From a virus, in the IMG/VR virus record IMGVR_UViG_3300006735_000295, positions 1 through 22,340 of that record: a stretch of DNA of 22,340 bases, one strand, 5' to 3'. The notes beneath the pieces are model-generated. The model had not been told where the DNA came from. It did no database searches and was given only the letters and a program-made list of their open reading frames with translations. The translations under genes were made by a program, and so were the position numbers. Below, one piece after another: positions 7,292 through 18,500 of this stretch. Within the stretch, counting starts at the first letter, position 1. The number at the start of each line of letters is the position of its first letter.

Positions 7292-9550
7292 ATGGCAATG
7301 GAAGATCTACTTAGGATTGCAGAGCGCACCGAAGACTTGCCCGATCAAGCGTTAGCGCAGATTGCTGCGTCTGGTGGTGGTATCGAAAGCGTTATTGCTG
7401 CTAGTGAGATGAAGGCGCGAAACGATATTCGGCAGGACGCACAGATGATGCGGCAACAAGCGCAGCCCCCTGTAGTGGATCAGCTAATCAATATGGCAAT
7501 GCGCCAGCCTGCGCCTCCTATGGGCGCTCCTATGCCTCCACAAATGCAGCAGCCTATGGGCCAGCCAATGCCCCCACAGATGGGTATGCAGCAGCCTATG
7601 CCGCAACAAGCGCCTCCACAGATGGCCCCTGATATGGCTCAGTTAGCCCAGCAGATGGGTGTACCTGCTATGAACACAGGCGGATTGATTCGTCGCTTCC
7701 AGACAGGGACACAAGGCACTATCGGTGGTGGTAACTTCTTTGACTTCTATCAGCAACAACTTGGTTATGATCCCCGCTCAATTTTAGCTGGCAATGTACA
7801 AGCCCCTGCTAATTTTTCTTTGACTCCTGAACAAATTGAGCAGCTACAAGAACAATATGAATCAGCAATGTCTGGTACTGGTATATATGCAGATCAAGTA
7901 GAGGAAGCTGCCGCAAAAGGACGCGCTATTTATCCGGCTTCCACAATTACTGGGCAGCAATCAGCAACACAAAAGCAAATGACGCAAGAGTTGAAAGATA
8001 AGGCGCTAGTAGAAGCGCGTCTTGATGCTGCCCGTAATGTATTTACTAGCTCTGGATTGCCTCAAGGAAACATTCAATCTCTTATGCCTGTAGGCTCGCA
8101 AACACCAGTGCAAGCCTTTGTTCCCGGCGGTCAGCAAAGAACAGTGTTGCCGTCTGGGTATAACCTTTTCAGCCCCGCAGCCCCTCAAGCCGGCACTCAA
8201 GCCGGCACCCAAGGTGGCACCCAAGGTGGCACCCAAGGAGGCACTACACCCGCAGCGTTGCCGTCTGGGTATAACCTCTTAATCCCCGGAGCCTCTCAAG
8301 CCGGCACCAAAGGTGGCGCTACACCCGCAGCATCAGGCCCACCAGCAGGAGGCCCACCAGCAGGAGTAGCACAGACAGGGGCATTTGGCGGGGTAGGCAG
8401 CAGCGCAAATATACCTCCCACTGCTGCTCAAGCTAATATATTGACAGCAGACGCGCCATATATAGACCCGAAACAATTGGGCGCGACAGGTGGGACAGGA
8501 TCTACAGGTCTTTACGCAAATCTAGTTGGCAACAATCCATATAGCAGCGTTGAAAGCAAAGTCTCTGGTAATTTAAATAATCAGATGCTTAAAGATCTTA
8601 TCGAGCGAGAAGACAAATACAACGAAGCCATAGATACTGCTACGCAAAAAATGATAGACCTTGAAGCAGATTTGCCTACAAGGGAAAACATAAAAGATCG
8701 CATCAAGGAACAAACCAAACTGGGCATGGCGAAAGCATTTTTTGACGCTGCCGGTTCTGGAAGCCCAGACTTCCTGAGTGCATTAGCTCAGGGCATGGGT
8801 GGTGCGGCTGGCATAATGAACAAGATGACAGGCGAGGAGCAAAAAGATCTGCATCAACATGCCTTGCAAATGTTCCAGCTTGAAAGAGAGAAAGCAAATA
8901 CTGCGTTTAAACGCCAAGATCAAACGCTCACTAAGATACAGAATGCTCGCACTTATCAGCAGACAGTTTCACAAAATAACCGAGACTTGTCGTTACGTCT
9001 TGCGGAGATGCAGCAGAAGTATGGTCAAGATGCACGAAACTTTGCGTTTGAGGTCGCTAAGTTTAATGTAGAACAAGCCGCAGACTTTAAAGACGATCAA
9101 GCAGCAAACGCCAAAACCTTTGAAGAGTTAAGTCAAAATTATAGCAGTGTAGATTTTGAAATGAAGGCACCCGCCGAAGAGCATGATTTGTCTTTGGCGG
9201 TCAATGGGTTTGCAAATCTGAAAGTAGAAAGAGCGCAGAACCTTGCTAATGAAGGTGTTAAGGCTGTAGTCAAAGACATGGCAGGTGTTGCACAACAACT
9301 TACGCCTCAACAACAACAGCTATCCCCAGCAGAACAAGAGCGGATTATTGCTAGTCAGTTGATTGAGCAATACCGTGATGGCAACAATGTTGGCAAGCTA
9401 GATGTTTTACGAGTATTCGGTGACCAGCTTAGAGGGCTTTATGGGTCTGCTGGTACGCCACAATACGAACAAGTTCTGAAGTCGTTTGCGACAAAATACC
9501 CATATATTGATACTAATTATATTACCGACAATGCGACCCCAATCTACTAA
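7292..9550 (+). CDS. Pro/Gln/Met-rich structural protein (752 aa)
   Basis: 752-aa protein. Residues ~1-65 are helical (MEDLLRIAERTEDLPDQALAQIA). Residues ~70-125 are a Met/Pro/Gln low-complexity stretch (MPPQMQQPMGQPMPPQM). GGLIRRFQTG at 130-139 resembles a motif in the 552- and 125-aa proteins. Residues ~280-365 are a Gly/Ala/Pro/Thr tract with 12-bp and 51-bp DNA repeats. From ~430 it becomes charged and helical with likely coiled coil (KYNEAIDTATQKMIDLE; ~530-620). The long disordered half followed by a helical half suits a virion internal or tail protein. No enzyme motif is visible. It ends TAATG, coupled to the giant gene. Confidence 0.75.
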   Translation: MAMEDLLRIAERTEDLPDQALAQIAASGGGIESVIAASEMKARNDIRQDAQMMRQQAQPPVVDQLINMAMRQPAPPMGAPMPPQMQQPMGQPMPPQMGMQQPMPQQAPPQMAPDMAQLAQQMGVPAMNTGGLIRRFQTGTQGTIGGGNFFDFYQQQLGYDPRSILAGNVQAPANFSLTPEQIEQLQEQYESAMSGTGIYADQVEEAAAKGRAIYPASTITGQQSATQKQMTQELKDKALVEARLDAARNVFTSSGLPQGNIQSLMPVGSQTPVQAFVPGGQQRTVLPSGYNLFSPAAPQAGTQAGTQGGTQGGTQGGTTPAALPSGYNLLIPGASQAGTKGGATPAASGPPAGGPPAGVAQTGAFGGVGSSANIPPTAAQANILTADAPYIDPKQLGATGGTGSTGLYANLVGNNPYSSVESKVSGNLNNQMLKDLIEREDKYNEAIDTATQKMIDLEADLPTRENIKDRIKEQTKLGMAKAFFDAAGSGSPDFLSALAQGMGGAAGIMNKMTGEEQKDLHQHALQMFQLEREKANTAFKRQDQTLTKIQNARTYQQTVSQNNRDLSLRLAEMQQKYGQDARNFAFEVAKFNVEQAADFKDDQAANAKTFEELSQNYSSVDFEMKAPAEEHDLSLAVNGFANLKVERAQNLANEGVKAVVKDMAGVAQQLTPQQQQLSPAEQERIIASQLIEQYRDGNNVGKLDVLRVFGDQLRGLYGSAGTPQYEQVLKSFATKYPYIDTNYITDNATPIY
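8146..8307 (+). repeat. Pair of 51-bp direct repeats
   Basis: Segments 8146-8196 and 8257-8307 match at 46 of 51 positions by eye and lie 111 bp apart, in frame. Each encodes PSGYNL and ends in QAGT. The 12-bp array lies between them. Confidence 0.85.
8186..8245 (+). repeat. Five tandem 12-bp units
   Basis: Five head-to-tail units of the form CAAGSYGGCACY, encoding QAGT/QGGT. Units 3 and 4 are identical. It lies in the disordered part of the 752-aa protein, where copy number should tolerate change. Confidence 0.9.
8905..8912. repeat. GTTTAAAC site 6
   Basis: Exact palindrome in the 752-aa gene, within the symmetric CGTTTAAACG, encoding AFKR. Confidence 0.9.
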
Positions 9551-12500
9551 TGCCTACGCAAGAAGAGTTTATACAGTCGTTGATTTCGAGGCTTCAGCCT
9601 GCTGATTCGGCTCCAGTAAATCAATCGCAGTTCACAGATCTGAGTCGCCTGCCAGCTTCTCAGTTCCCAATGCAACAGTTTGCGCCACGCGCTCCAGAGC
9701 AAGGTAGTTTAGCGTCTGGTTTTGCACAGCCAACGCCTGCGCCGGCACAGCCCCAGCCAGAACAAGATCAGGCGCAGAGAGATCTCAATCTGTTTGGCGG
9801 TTTTGACAAAGGGTTTCTTCCACCAGCGATTCCAATACAAGAAGACGAAAGCCAGAATTATTTTGTGCAGGCTGGTAGAGGCTTTGGTCGAGGTGTAGCA
9901 CAAAGCTCTATCACTTTAGGACAAGGCTTGTTTGCTACCGCAGACGCGATCACTAACGTTGCTGGATTTGAGGATGCGATAGATCCAGAGACTAGCGAGA
10001 CTCTCAAGACTATTAATGAGATGAGGGAGACTGTCGGCAATGAAGAGGGCATGGTCGGCAAGGTAGCTCAAGTCTTGGGTAGTACGGTGCCATTGCTGGT
10101 GCCGGGATTTGGTGCATCCGCTGCAACATCAAGAGCAGCGAGTCAGTTGGCGACAAGGGGCGCTGGATATGCCGAGGCAGCAAGACGGGCCAATAATTAC
10201 GCCAAAGGTTTGCGAGCCACTACATTTGTAACTGCAAGCGGTATGGGTGCTGGCACAGCAAATCAAATGCTGGAAGCGTACGCCAAGGCTGGGAATGACG
10301 TTACTAACGCACAACGTAACCTGTCTACAGCATTCGGTTTAGGTATTGGACTTACAGAATTACTGCCACTAGAGATTCTGTTGCGAGGTATACCCGCTTC
10401 ACTGGGTAGAAACGTAACAAACAAATATGCGGTTAGGGCGGCACAAAACATTACCAACGCTGGCGCAGAGGGCGCTCAAGAAGCTGTCGCAGGGATCATG
10501 CAGGAGCTTGCAGCACAGGGTAACTATAACCCTGACCAGCCTATAGGTGATTCGGCGTTAGCTGACTTTGGTTACGGCTCCGCAGCGGGATCAATTATAG
10601 ATGGGTTGTTTGGCAAAAAGTTCCGCTTACCAAAAACCGAAAAGCGACTCCAAGTAGATCATCAAAACACAGAAGAGCTAGAGCCTCTTACAGAAGAATT
10701 TCTGAGAAGCGCACAACAAGCAGAACAAGATGTTGCGTTTTATGACGCTGACGGTAATAAGCAAGGCGGTCAGGTTGTAGGTTTCGGGGATGACTATGTA
10801 ACGCTTTCTGTTGATGGCGATCTTATAGATTTGCCACGCAATCAGATGCCCGATCCAGACTCAGGCAATTCTTTTGCTTCTGATAGTGATTTGCTCACAT
10901 CGCGCTTTGCCATAGATGGCAAGCAATTAGGCGACATGACCAACGCAGAAGTGGTTAATAATAGGAACAAAGAGCTTTTACCCCCACTACTAAGAGCGCA
11001 GGTGGATTCGGGGGATATAAGTTTAAACGATGCGATAGAGCTTGCTAAGACTGACACCGACACTATTGAAACAGCCGCTACCCCGGATCGTATTTATCGA
11101 ATCAAGGCGCTCACCAATGAGATTAATCGCAGAGACCCAGAGGCTAACGCATCAATTAGTGTAAAGGCAGCAGATCAACAAGCTAAAGCTGCTGCTGGAA
11201 TTGAGATAGACAGCGGAGAGTTTGGTGACAGTGTAGAAGAGCAGGTGCAGGCTAGAGTCCCTGACGCACTAAGTGGGACGGTTCTTGGCAGAACAGTTGG
11301 CGGCAAAGTAGATGAAGCCGTTATAGGTCAGGCAGCACTAACCAAGTCGATGAAGGGCATCAGCAAGAAAGATAAGGCTGCTTATTACGCTCAAGTTGGC
11401 GCAAGCCCTGATGCTGCTTTTGACACCCTTACAGACCAACAAAAGATTGAGTTATACGATTTAGCTGGCACCCACAAACAACGTAAAGCGGAAGAGAAGA
11501 AGGCGCAAGAAGAGCGAGAGGCTGAAGCTGCGACAGAGCAAGAGGTTCAAAGGCGATCTGAAGAATTAGCTAAAGCGCAACAAGAGTCGGTGGTTGCGCC
11601 TTCGCCAGAAGCTCAAGCCGGTGCCGTAGCAGAAGAGATCGCAGAGACTATTGAAGAGGCTCCTGCACAGCCTAGCCTCACAAAGAATCAGCAACGTAAA
11701 GCAGCGTCTTTTCGTAAACGTCTGGCTGATGCAGAAACACCAATAGACCGTATAAACGCTGCGGTTAGCATGATAACCCGTGGTCAAACAGATAATAATC
11801 CCGAATTGATTGCCGAAGGTGAGGCAGCATTACGCGCAGCCGAAGCCGAAGGATATACGATACAAGAAGGAAGTCGCAAAGGAGACACGAGAGCTTATAG
11901 CGAGGCCAGTGGCGGGCTTACTAGAGAGGTAACTACGGAAGATTCGCCGAATGAAGGCGACATTGAAACAGTAGAGAGCGTCCAAAAAGTAGGAATAATG
12001 CAAGATGGACAGTTGGTTCAGGTTCCAAAAATAACTACTAGTTATAAGTCTCCACAGCCAGAAGAAACACAAATAACCCCAGAGCCAGAGGTTGTAGTAG
12101 AAGAAGCGCCTGCGCCCGTAGGCTTCCAATCTAAAACTGTCGAGGACTCTAAGCCCCGATATAGAAATGCAACGCCTGTATTTAACTCTTTGCTTGATAA
12201 AGCCCTGTACATAGTAGGCAACCCTGAGAGCAAGTCTAAAGCCGATGAACAGGTCATGGGTGAGCTTAGGTCGTTCTTGCAGCAAAAAGCCCCCGACTTG
12301 GAAGATGCAAACATCCGTAGGCTAGGGATGGCTGTACGAGATAATGTCAAGTATGAAGGCGAAATAGCTCGGAAAGCGGATCGATCAAGTTTCGAGGTGC
12401 AAGAGCAGGTATTGCCTGACGTTGACCTTTCCTCTCCAGACTTAATCGAATCAATATTAGATCGCTATCAAAAGCCAGCGGCTGAGACCGAACCTGCTGC

Positions 12501-15500
12501 GCCTAAGCCCGTAAAGCCCACGCTGCCAAAGACAGAAGAAGTAGTTTTAACTAAGTCAGAAGAAGCTGACATACGAGATGAGATTGGCTCACAAACTGGT
12601 GGCGATGCAAAGGCGACCCAGATAGGAATGAGCGCATACAAAAAGCGGCGAAATCTCGGTGAAAGCCATGAAGATGCGAAACAAAGTTTTTCTGCTGACC
12701 CAGAATACGCACAAGCACTTTTTGATATTGACTTTGCTCGTAGAGAGCAGGGGGCAGAGCAAAGCCAAGTCGCAGAGCTTGTAGGTGTTGCTGGATCAGA
12801 AACAGCTCCGGGCACTCCGGGTATGCTTGTTTCGCAAAAAGGCGAACCTATTGACTTCAATACGTTTCGGAGAATCAAGAAGGTCGTAAGTGATGTAGCC
12901 CCGTCTTCAAACCTTGTAGTCGCAAGCCAGCTTTATGGTCAGGTCGTGAACCGAGATGGTGACGTTAAGTATGTTATTAACGGCAATGAGGTTAGCTATG
13001 AAGAGGCGCTGGGCCTGCAAATGGGTAACATCGTCGGAGTATCTTTGGCTCCCGATAAACTGATTGACCCAGAGAACAGAGCGTATCACGAAGCCACACA
13101 CTTCTTATTCAATAATGGGTTCTTAACTGACCCAGAAATGAAGTCGTTGATTGCTAACATCCCTAGGATGGAACAAATTGTCCTCGACCATCTAGGCCAG
13201 AAGCGATATGACGAAGCCATGTCGGGCAATGAGTTCCAGAACTTTAACGAGCTAATTGCGTATTCGTCGGCGCTTTATAACAGAGGCTTAGACGTTGATG
13301 GCAAGGTGCCAAAAGAGTTCAACCCTGCGCTACGCCGCATCTTCGCTAAGATTGCTAGACTGTTTAAACAACTCAGATCCAACTTCACTGGTGAATTTGT
13401 ACCAATGGAGGTGGAGCAGGTCTTTGAGCAGATCCGTCAAGGTCGCACAGGACGTAGAGCGCCCGACCCACAATCAGCGCAGCGCGTTAAACAGGTGATG
13501 CTCAAAGAAGATCCAACAGGTCTCAGCGCAGCAACACCTTTGTTTGTTATTAAGCAAGGCCCAGTTGCTGCTAGTTCGTCAATCGAAAACTTTAGAGGTG
13601 ATGCGTCTCTACTAAGGCCGGCGTTTAAGTCTGCTATGAAAACAAAGCTAGAAGGCATGACGGGCCAGAAAAAGCTGCCTGATGCTTGGGGAAGGGTCGA
13701 AGGTAATCGAGTAGTCGGCGCGTTGTCTGGTGTTAAGGTAGAAGAGTGGAATGACTCAAATATAGATGCGTTCCTTACTAGCCTGCCTCCAGACAAGTCC
13801 GTTAGCGGTCAAGAGCTACTGGACTATTTTAACGACATCGAGCAAGTAGTTGAGATAGTCATCTACGGCTCGCCCCTCGGCCCTAAGAGCGACCCAGACT
13901 CAGAGATAAAGTATCGGTCTGCCATACAAGAGGATCGCAATAACGAAGGTTACATATCAATTGCTAACGATGCGATGACCTCTTTGCGAACTGGCTCGGG
14001 GAAAAATGTTGTAAACGCAATGCAAGTTGCCAACTTAACTCGCAAGGAAGTGCCGAATAAAGACAATATAAATCCGGCCTTTCCACCTGATGTCACTGAT
14101 GCGTTAGAAAGCTACGCCGAAGCGCTTAAAAAACAAGATGAGTCATTTGATGATTTGCCTGATCCAATCCAAGAGAAGCAGAAACTCATTGCCGCATTGC
14201 AAGAGTCGTTTAAACAAGATGGAGGCGCGTTAGATAGGAAGGGCTTTGGTCTCAGCTTGGTAGAAGCCAGCATGAAACCCGGTTTTCAGACTACAACTCG
14301 TGCAGAAAAGAAGCTGCCCGAGGGCTTTGGGTTTGTATCTGGGTTAGAAAGGCGAGGGGGTGCGGGAAGCCCATACGGAACGGAAATAATGGATGAGCAA
14401 GGGGAAGACATCCCTAACTTTTATTTCCAATGGACAACGATGGGCGGCAGGGCTGTGCCCTCAGATGCCGTTCCTACCGCCACGATGAATTTACAGCAGG
14501 ATTTTGGTTATAGGGAAATAATAATTGCTGCTCCTATGTCGGCAGGTGACGGAGTTTATCACGCTCACTTTCCTGACATCCGCAATCCAATAATGCACAT
14601 ACGTCTTGCCGATATTACTTTAGAGAACGGCGATTCTGTATTGGTTATCGAGGAAATACAGTCTGACATCCATCAGGGTGCGGCAGAAATGATGAAGCAA
14701 ATGGCTGCAAAGAAACTGTTTAGGGACGGCGTAATACCAGATTCGAGATTTAAGTTTCTGAGCAGAGAGCAAAAGAATTTAGTCAGAGAGGCTGCTTCTC
14801 AGTTTAAAGATGATGTGTACGGCAAGGTGTTTCCTAATTTGCCTCTCAAGAATGAAAATCAGCGGATAGCTTTTGCCATGCAGCAGATTACACGCATGGC
14901 AATAAACGGCGGATATGACCATATCGCTGTAAGCAATAGCGAGTTACAAGTGGAGCGTTATCGAAATGAATACAAGGCTGCTATTGATGGCTTGGTGATG
15001 ACGCAAGTTGCAGATGTCGGTGTGGATTCAGATACTTTCCGCCTTTTGTCTGGGCAAGAAAATATCTTTGAAGTCGGCACTGAACAAGGGACGTTTGAGG
15101 TATCTGAAACAGATGTCCGTATGGAGTTAGAGTCTTTGATTGAGCAGGACATATTAGCGCCTGCGTTTCCAGATCCATTTACTGGCTCTTTCCCTACACA
15201 AGAACAACTTACCGGCGAGATCGCGCCAGCCGAAATCCAACTAGACGAAGAGGCTATAGATCAGGCCAAGGAAAATTCAGAAGACTCCGCAAGGAAAAGC
15301 GTAGATCAAGTTCTTGCTTTTGCTGAACAAAAAGGAAACCTATCAGGATTCAGGGCTGCTTCTGCAAGGGCGGCAGATGCTGCATTACAAGAAACAGTCG
15401 ATGTAGACGGGCTAGATGCGATTAAGCTGGCGTTTATGAAGGCGCTGCTCAAAGCCAACCCAGATATGCCTTCGTCATGGCTTGCTACCTACACAACACC

Positions 15501-18500
15501 TGTAGTTGGTTTAAACAATCAAGGCCAAACAGTTAGAGGTAATTTTCAAAGACAGACAATCGAGCTAGGTAATCAGGGTGTTACGAGATCTGGCAATCCA
15601 AGGCTAGATGATTGGTTGGGCGAAGATGTTGCTCTGTTAGTCCGTAATGACCTACAAAATCCAGAATCTGTATCAGACCAATTTGCTTCCCGAAACTTCG
15701 TGCAGTTCATACAAAACAAAATCGCAAGGTCTCAAGTACAAAAAGAACGTTTAAACGCTGGAGACAACGAGCTTACGTCTTATCAAAGATCTGAGGCGGA
15801 GTTGATGGATGTGGACGGCATTCAAAAATCGGTTAACAGATTTACGGGCGCGATAGATGTGCCAGTGGGCGGTGGCTTCGATAACGTTTACGACGAAAAG
15901 ATACCAAGAGCGTTGGAGTCTGCGTTAGCTAGTTTGATTTCTACCTCGAAAAGCCAACTCAAGTCTAAACGCCGAAGTGTAAGGCAGGATAATGAGGGTC
16001 AGCGCCTCTATCTTGGTTCTGGTCATTCACTGGCTGAAACAATCAATAGGGGGGTTAGTGGCGTATCAGAGCAGTTGTCTGATGAGATCTTTATAGAGGA
16101 GTCACAAATTGTCCCTACCGATCAAGTTCAATCTATGCCCCAGAGAGCTAGGTATGTGGGGGATGAACGGACTGTGGAAGGACAGGCGTTAGCGCAGGCG
16201 ATAGGAGAAGACCCTTCAATGCTGGCGTTACGGGATGAGCAAGCTCAAACAGACCCCGATATGCCAGTTGATGTTGTTGCGGGGGAGGATGTAAGTCAGC
16301 GGTTTATGATCCCTGTATCTAACAGCCGTAATGCTTTGCGCGTTTACACGCTCACACCTGAGATGGAGGCATCGCCCAAGGTTGTTGAGCCAAGCGACAT
16401 TTATTTTGCTCGACTCGAAAATGAGCGCACAGAAGTAACCAACAAGGGAACAGAGGATCTGCGCGGCGTGTTTAAAAACGGGCGCATCAAAGCGATAAAC
16501 TATATTAACGGGATGCCGTTCTTTAATACCCTTAAAGACATGCCGCAAAAGCGGGAGTTTTACTTAGAGCGATCCAAGTATCTTGGTGTTGTTTCTGGAT
16601 CATCAGATATCGCAACATATTTGCGTGACGAAATAGGCAATCAGTTTTTGTTCCGTACTGGGGATAAGGATCGCGCATCTACCGAGGTTCTTCGTAGCTC
16701 GATTTTTAATTACATGACTACAGGCGACTCAGAGCAAGAGGCTGCTTTACTGCAACAACTTGAGGCTCTTGACTCTAGGGCCGCTGCCGCTTCGGTGAAA
16801 GCCAAAGATATGATAGAAGCTCTTGGCCTTGAGATGGTTCAGGCAGGGTTGTTACCAGCTAAAACGTTTTATGAAAACAGGCGGTCATACCTTCCTCGCA
16901 TTTACATAAAGCATGTGCTTCAGAACCCTAGAGATGAGCGGTTTGGCTATCTCAAACAGAGAAACCCAGATTTGACTCAGCCAGAGCAAGAGGCGCTTGG
17001 CGTTATTAATGAGCTTGACCCAGCGTTTCTCGTATCTCGCGCAATTCAGCGCCCTATTCGAGACCTGCAATTCATTGAGTTTATGAATTCTATCGCTGGC
17101 AATGAAGCGTGGACGGCACAAGATGATGAGTTAGTGGTCACATTCACTGACGTAAATGGCGTTGAACAAAAGCAAAGCGGTTTGTACTTATTAGATGAGG
17201 TCAACACCCTCAATGAAATAGCTGATGCAATCGAAGCTGCCGAACCGGATAGGGCCATAAGATTGAGGTCTCAGGCTGCAAGTGTAAGAGATGCTGTTTT
17301 GACAACCTTCGAAGAGAGAGGGTTGATGGATTATATCGACCAGCCGGGGCGAGACATAACAGGAGATACGCAAGGTTATGGGAATGTGTTTAAACGTGTT
17401 CCAAATAAAAAAGACTTTGGTATGTTGGCTGGAAGATTGGTCAGATCAGAGATATTCGATAATGTAATTGCTTCATCATCATTGTTAAATATTGGAGATC
17501 AGGCTGCTGTAGATTTGATTAGCACCGGCAAGAAGCTGACTGCTGTTTGGAAGACCATCAAGGTTCCCCTCAATCCGCCCACGATTGCGCGTAACACGTT
17601 TAGTAACGCAATCCTTATTCATCTATCGGGTGTCCCGTTCTACCGTGTGTTACCGCGCATGATCGAAGCTACGCGAGAGATCGTTGCCTACAACAACGGC
17701 GACTTTGCCAACGCTAAACACTATCAAGAGATGCTGGCGCGTGGTGTTAAGCAGTCATCATTTACAGATCAAGAGCTTGTGTTGATGCAAGATGACATGC
17801 TCGACTTCCTGCGATCAGTAGATGCAAAAGATATAGGTTTGTTCGGTTGGCTGAAGCTGAATACATGGCAACGATTGGCGCAAAAGGCCAGCAACATTTA
17901 TCAAGGCATAGAAGTTGTAGGCAAAACAGCCATAGCCATTGATGTTATGGATCGTCAAGGCGGTAGTGCTGATGATGCGTTTTTAAGGGCACAAGAATAC
18001 TTATTTGATTATTCAGATGTGCCAGAAATTGTTAAACGAACACGACAAAGCCCAATCGGAATTCCCTTTTTAACGTTCCAGTACAAGGTGTTGCCTGTAC
18101 TAGCAAAGACTGCGCTGCGTAACCCCATGCGCTTTGCGCCATATGTCGCATTATCTTATGCGTTGCCAGCATTATTTATGAGTGCATTCGACATAGATGA
18201 TGATGAGTATGAGCAGATCAAGAAGTCTATGCCTGATTACATCAGAGACAATCCGGGCCTTGTGCCGATACCAGCTAGGGATGCAGAGGGCCGATTACAA
18301 TTCTTAGATACTTCATATCTTTATCCTTGGGGTTCGTTTGCCGGCATCGGATCAGACATCTTGATGGCTGGTAAGAAGTTGACGGGTACAGCAGAGCCGG
18401 CAGAAAAAGGCGTTGGCCTTAAAGATATTACTTCTGCGTTTGGTATGTTTGGTGGCCCAGCGTGGTCATTGTTTGGCGCATCGCAAAACTTAGACCCGTT

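Noticed and set aside
8186-8245. 12-bp tandem repeats as a CRISPR-like array
   Set aside because: Units are contiguous with no spacers and lie in frame within a coding region.
11830-12285. 151-aa leftward ORF antisense to the giant gene
   Set aside because: Aromatic- and Arg-rich composition typical of antisense frames; no ribosome site or neighbour in this orientation.
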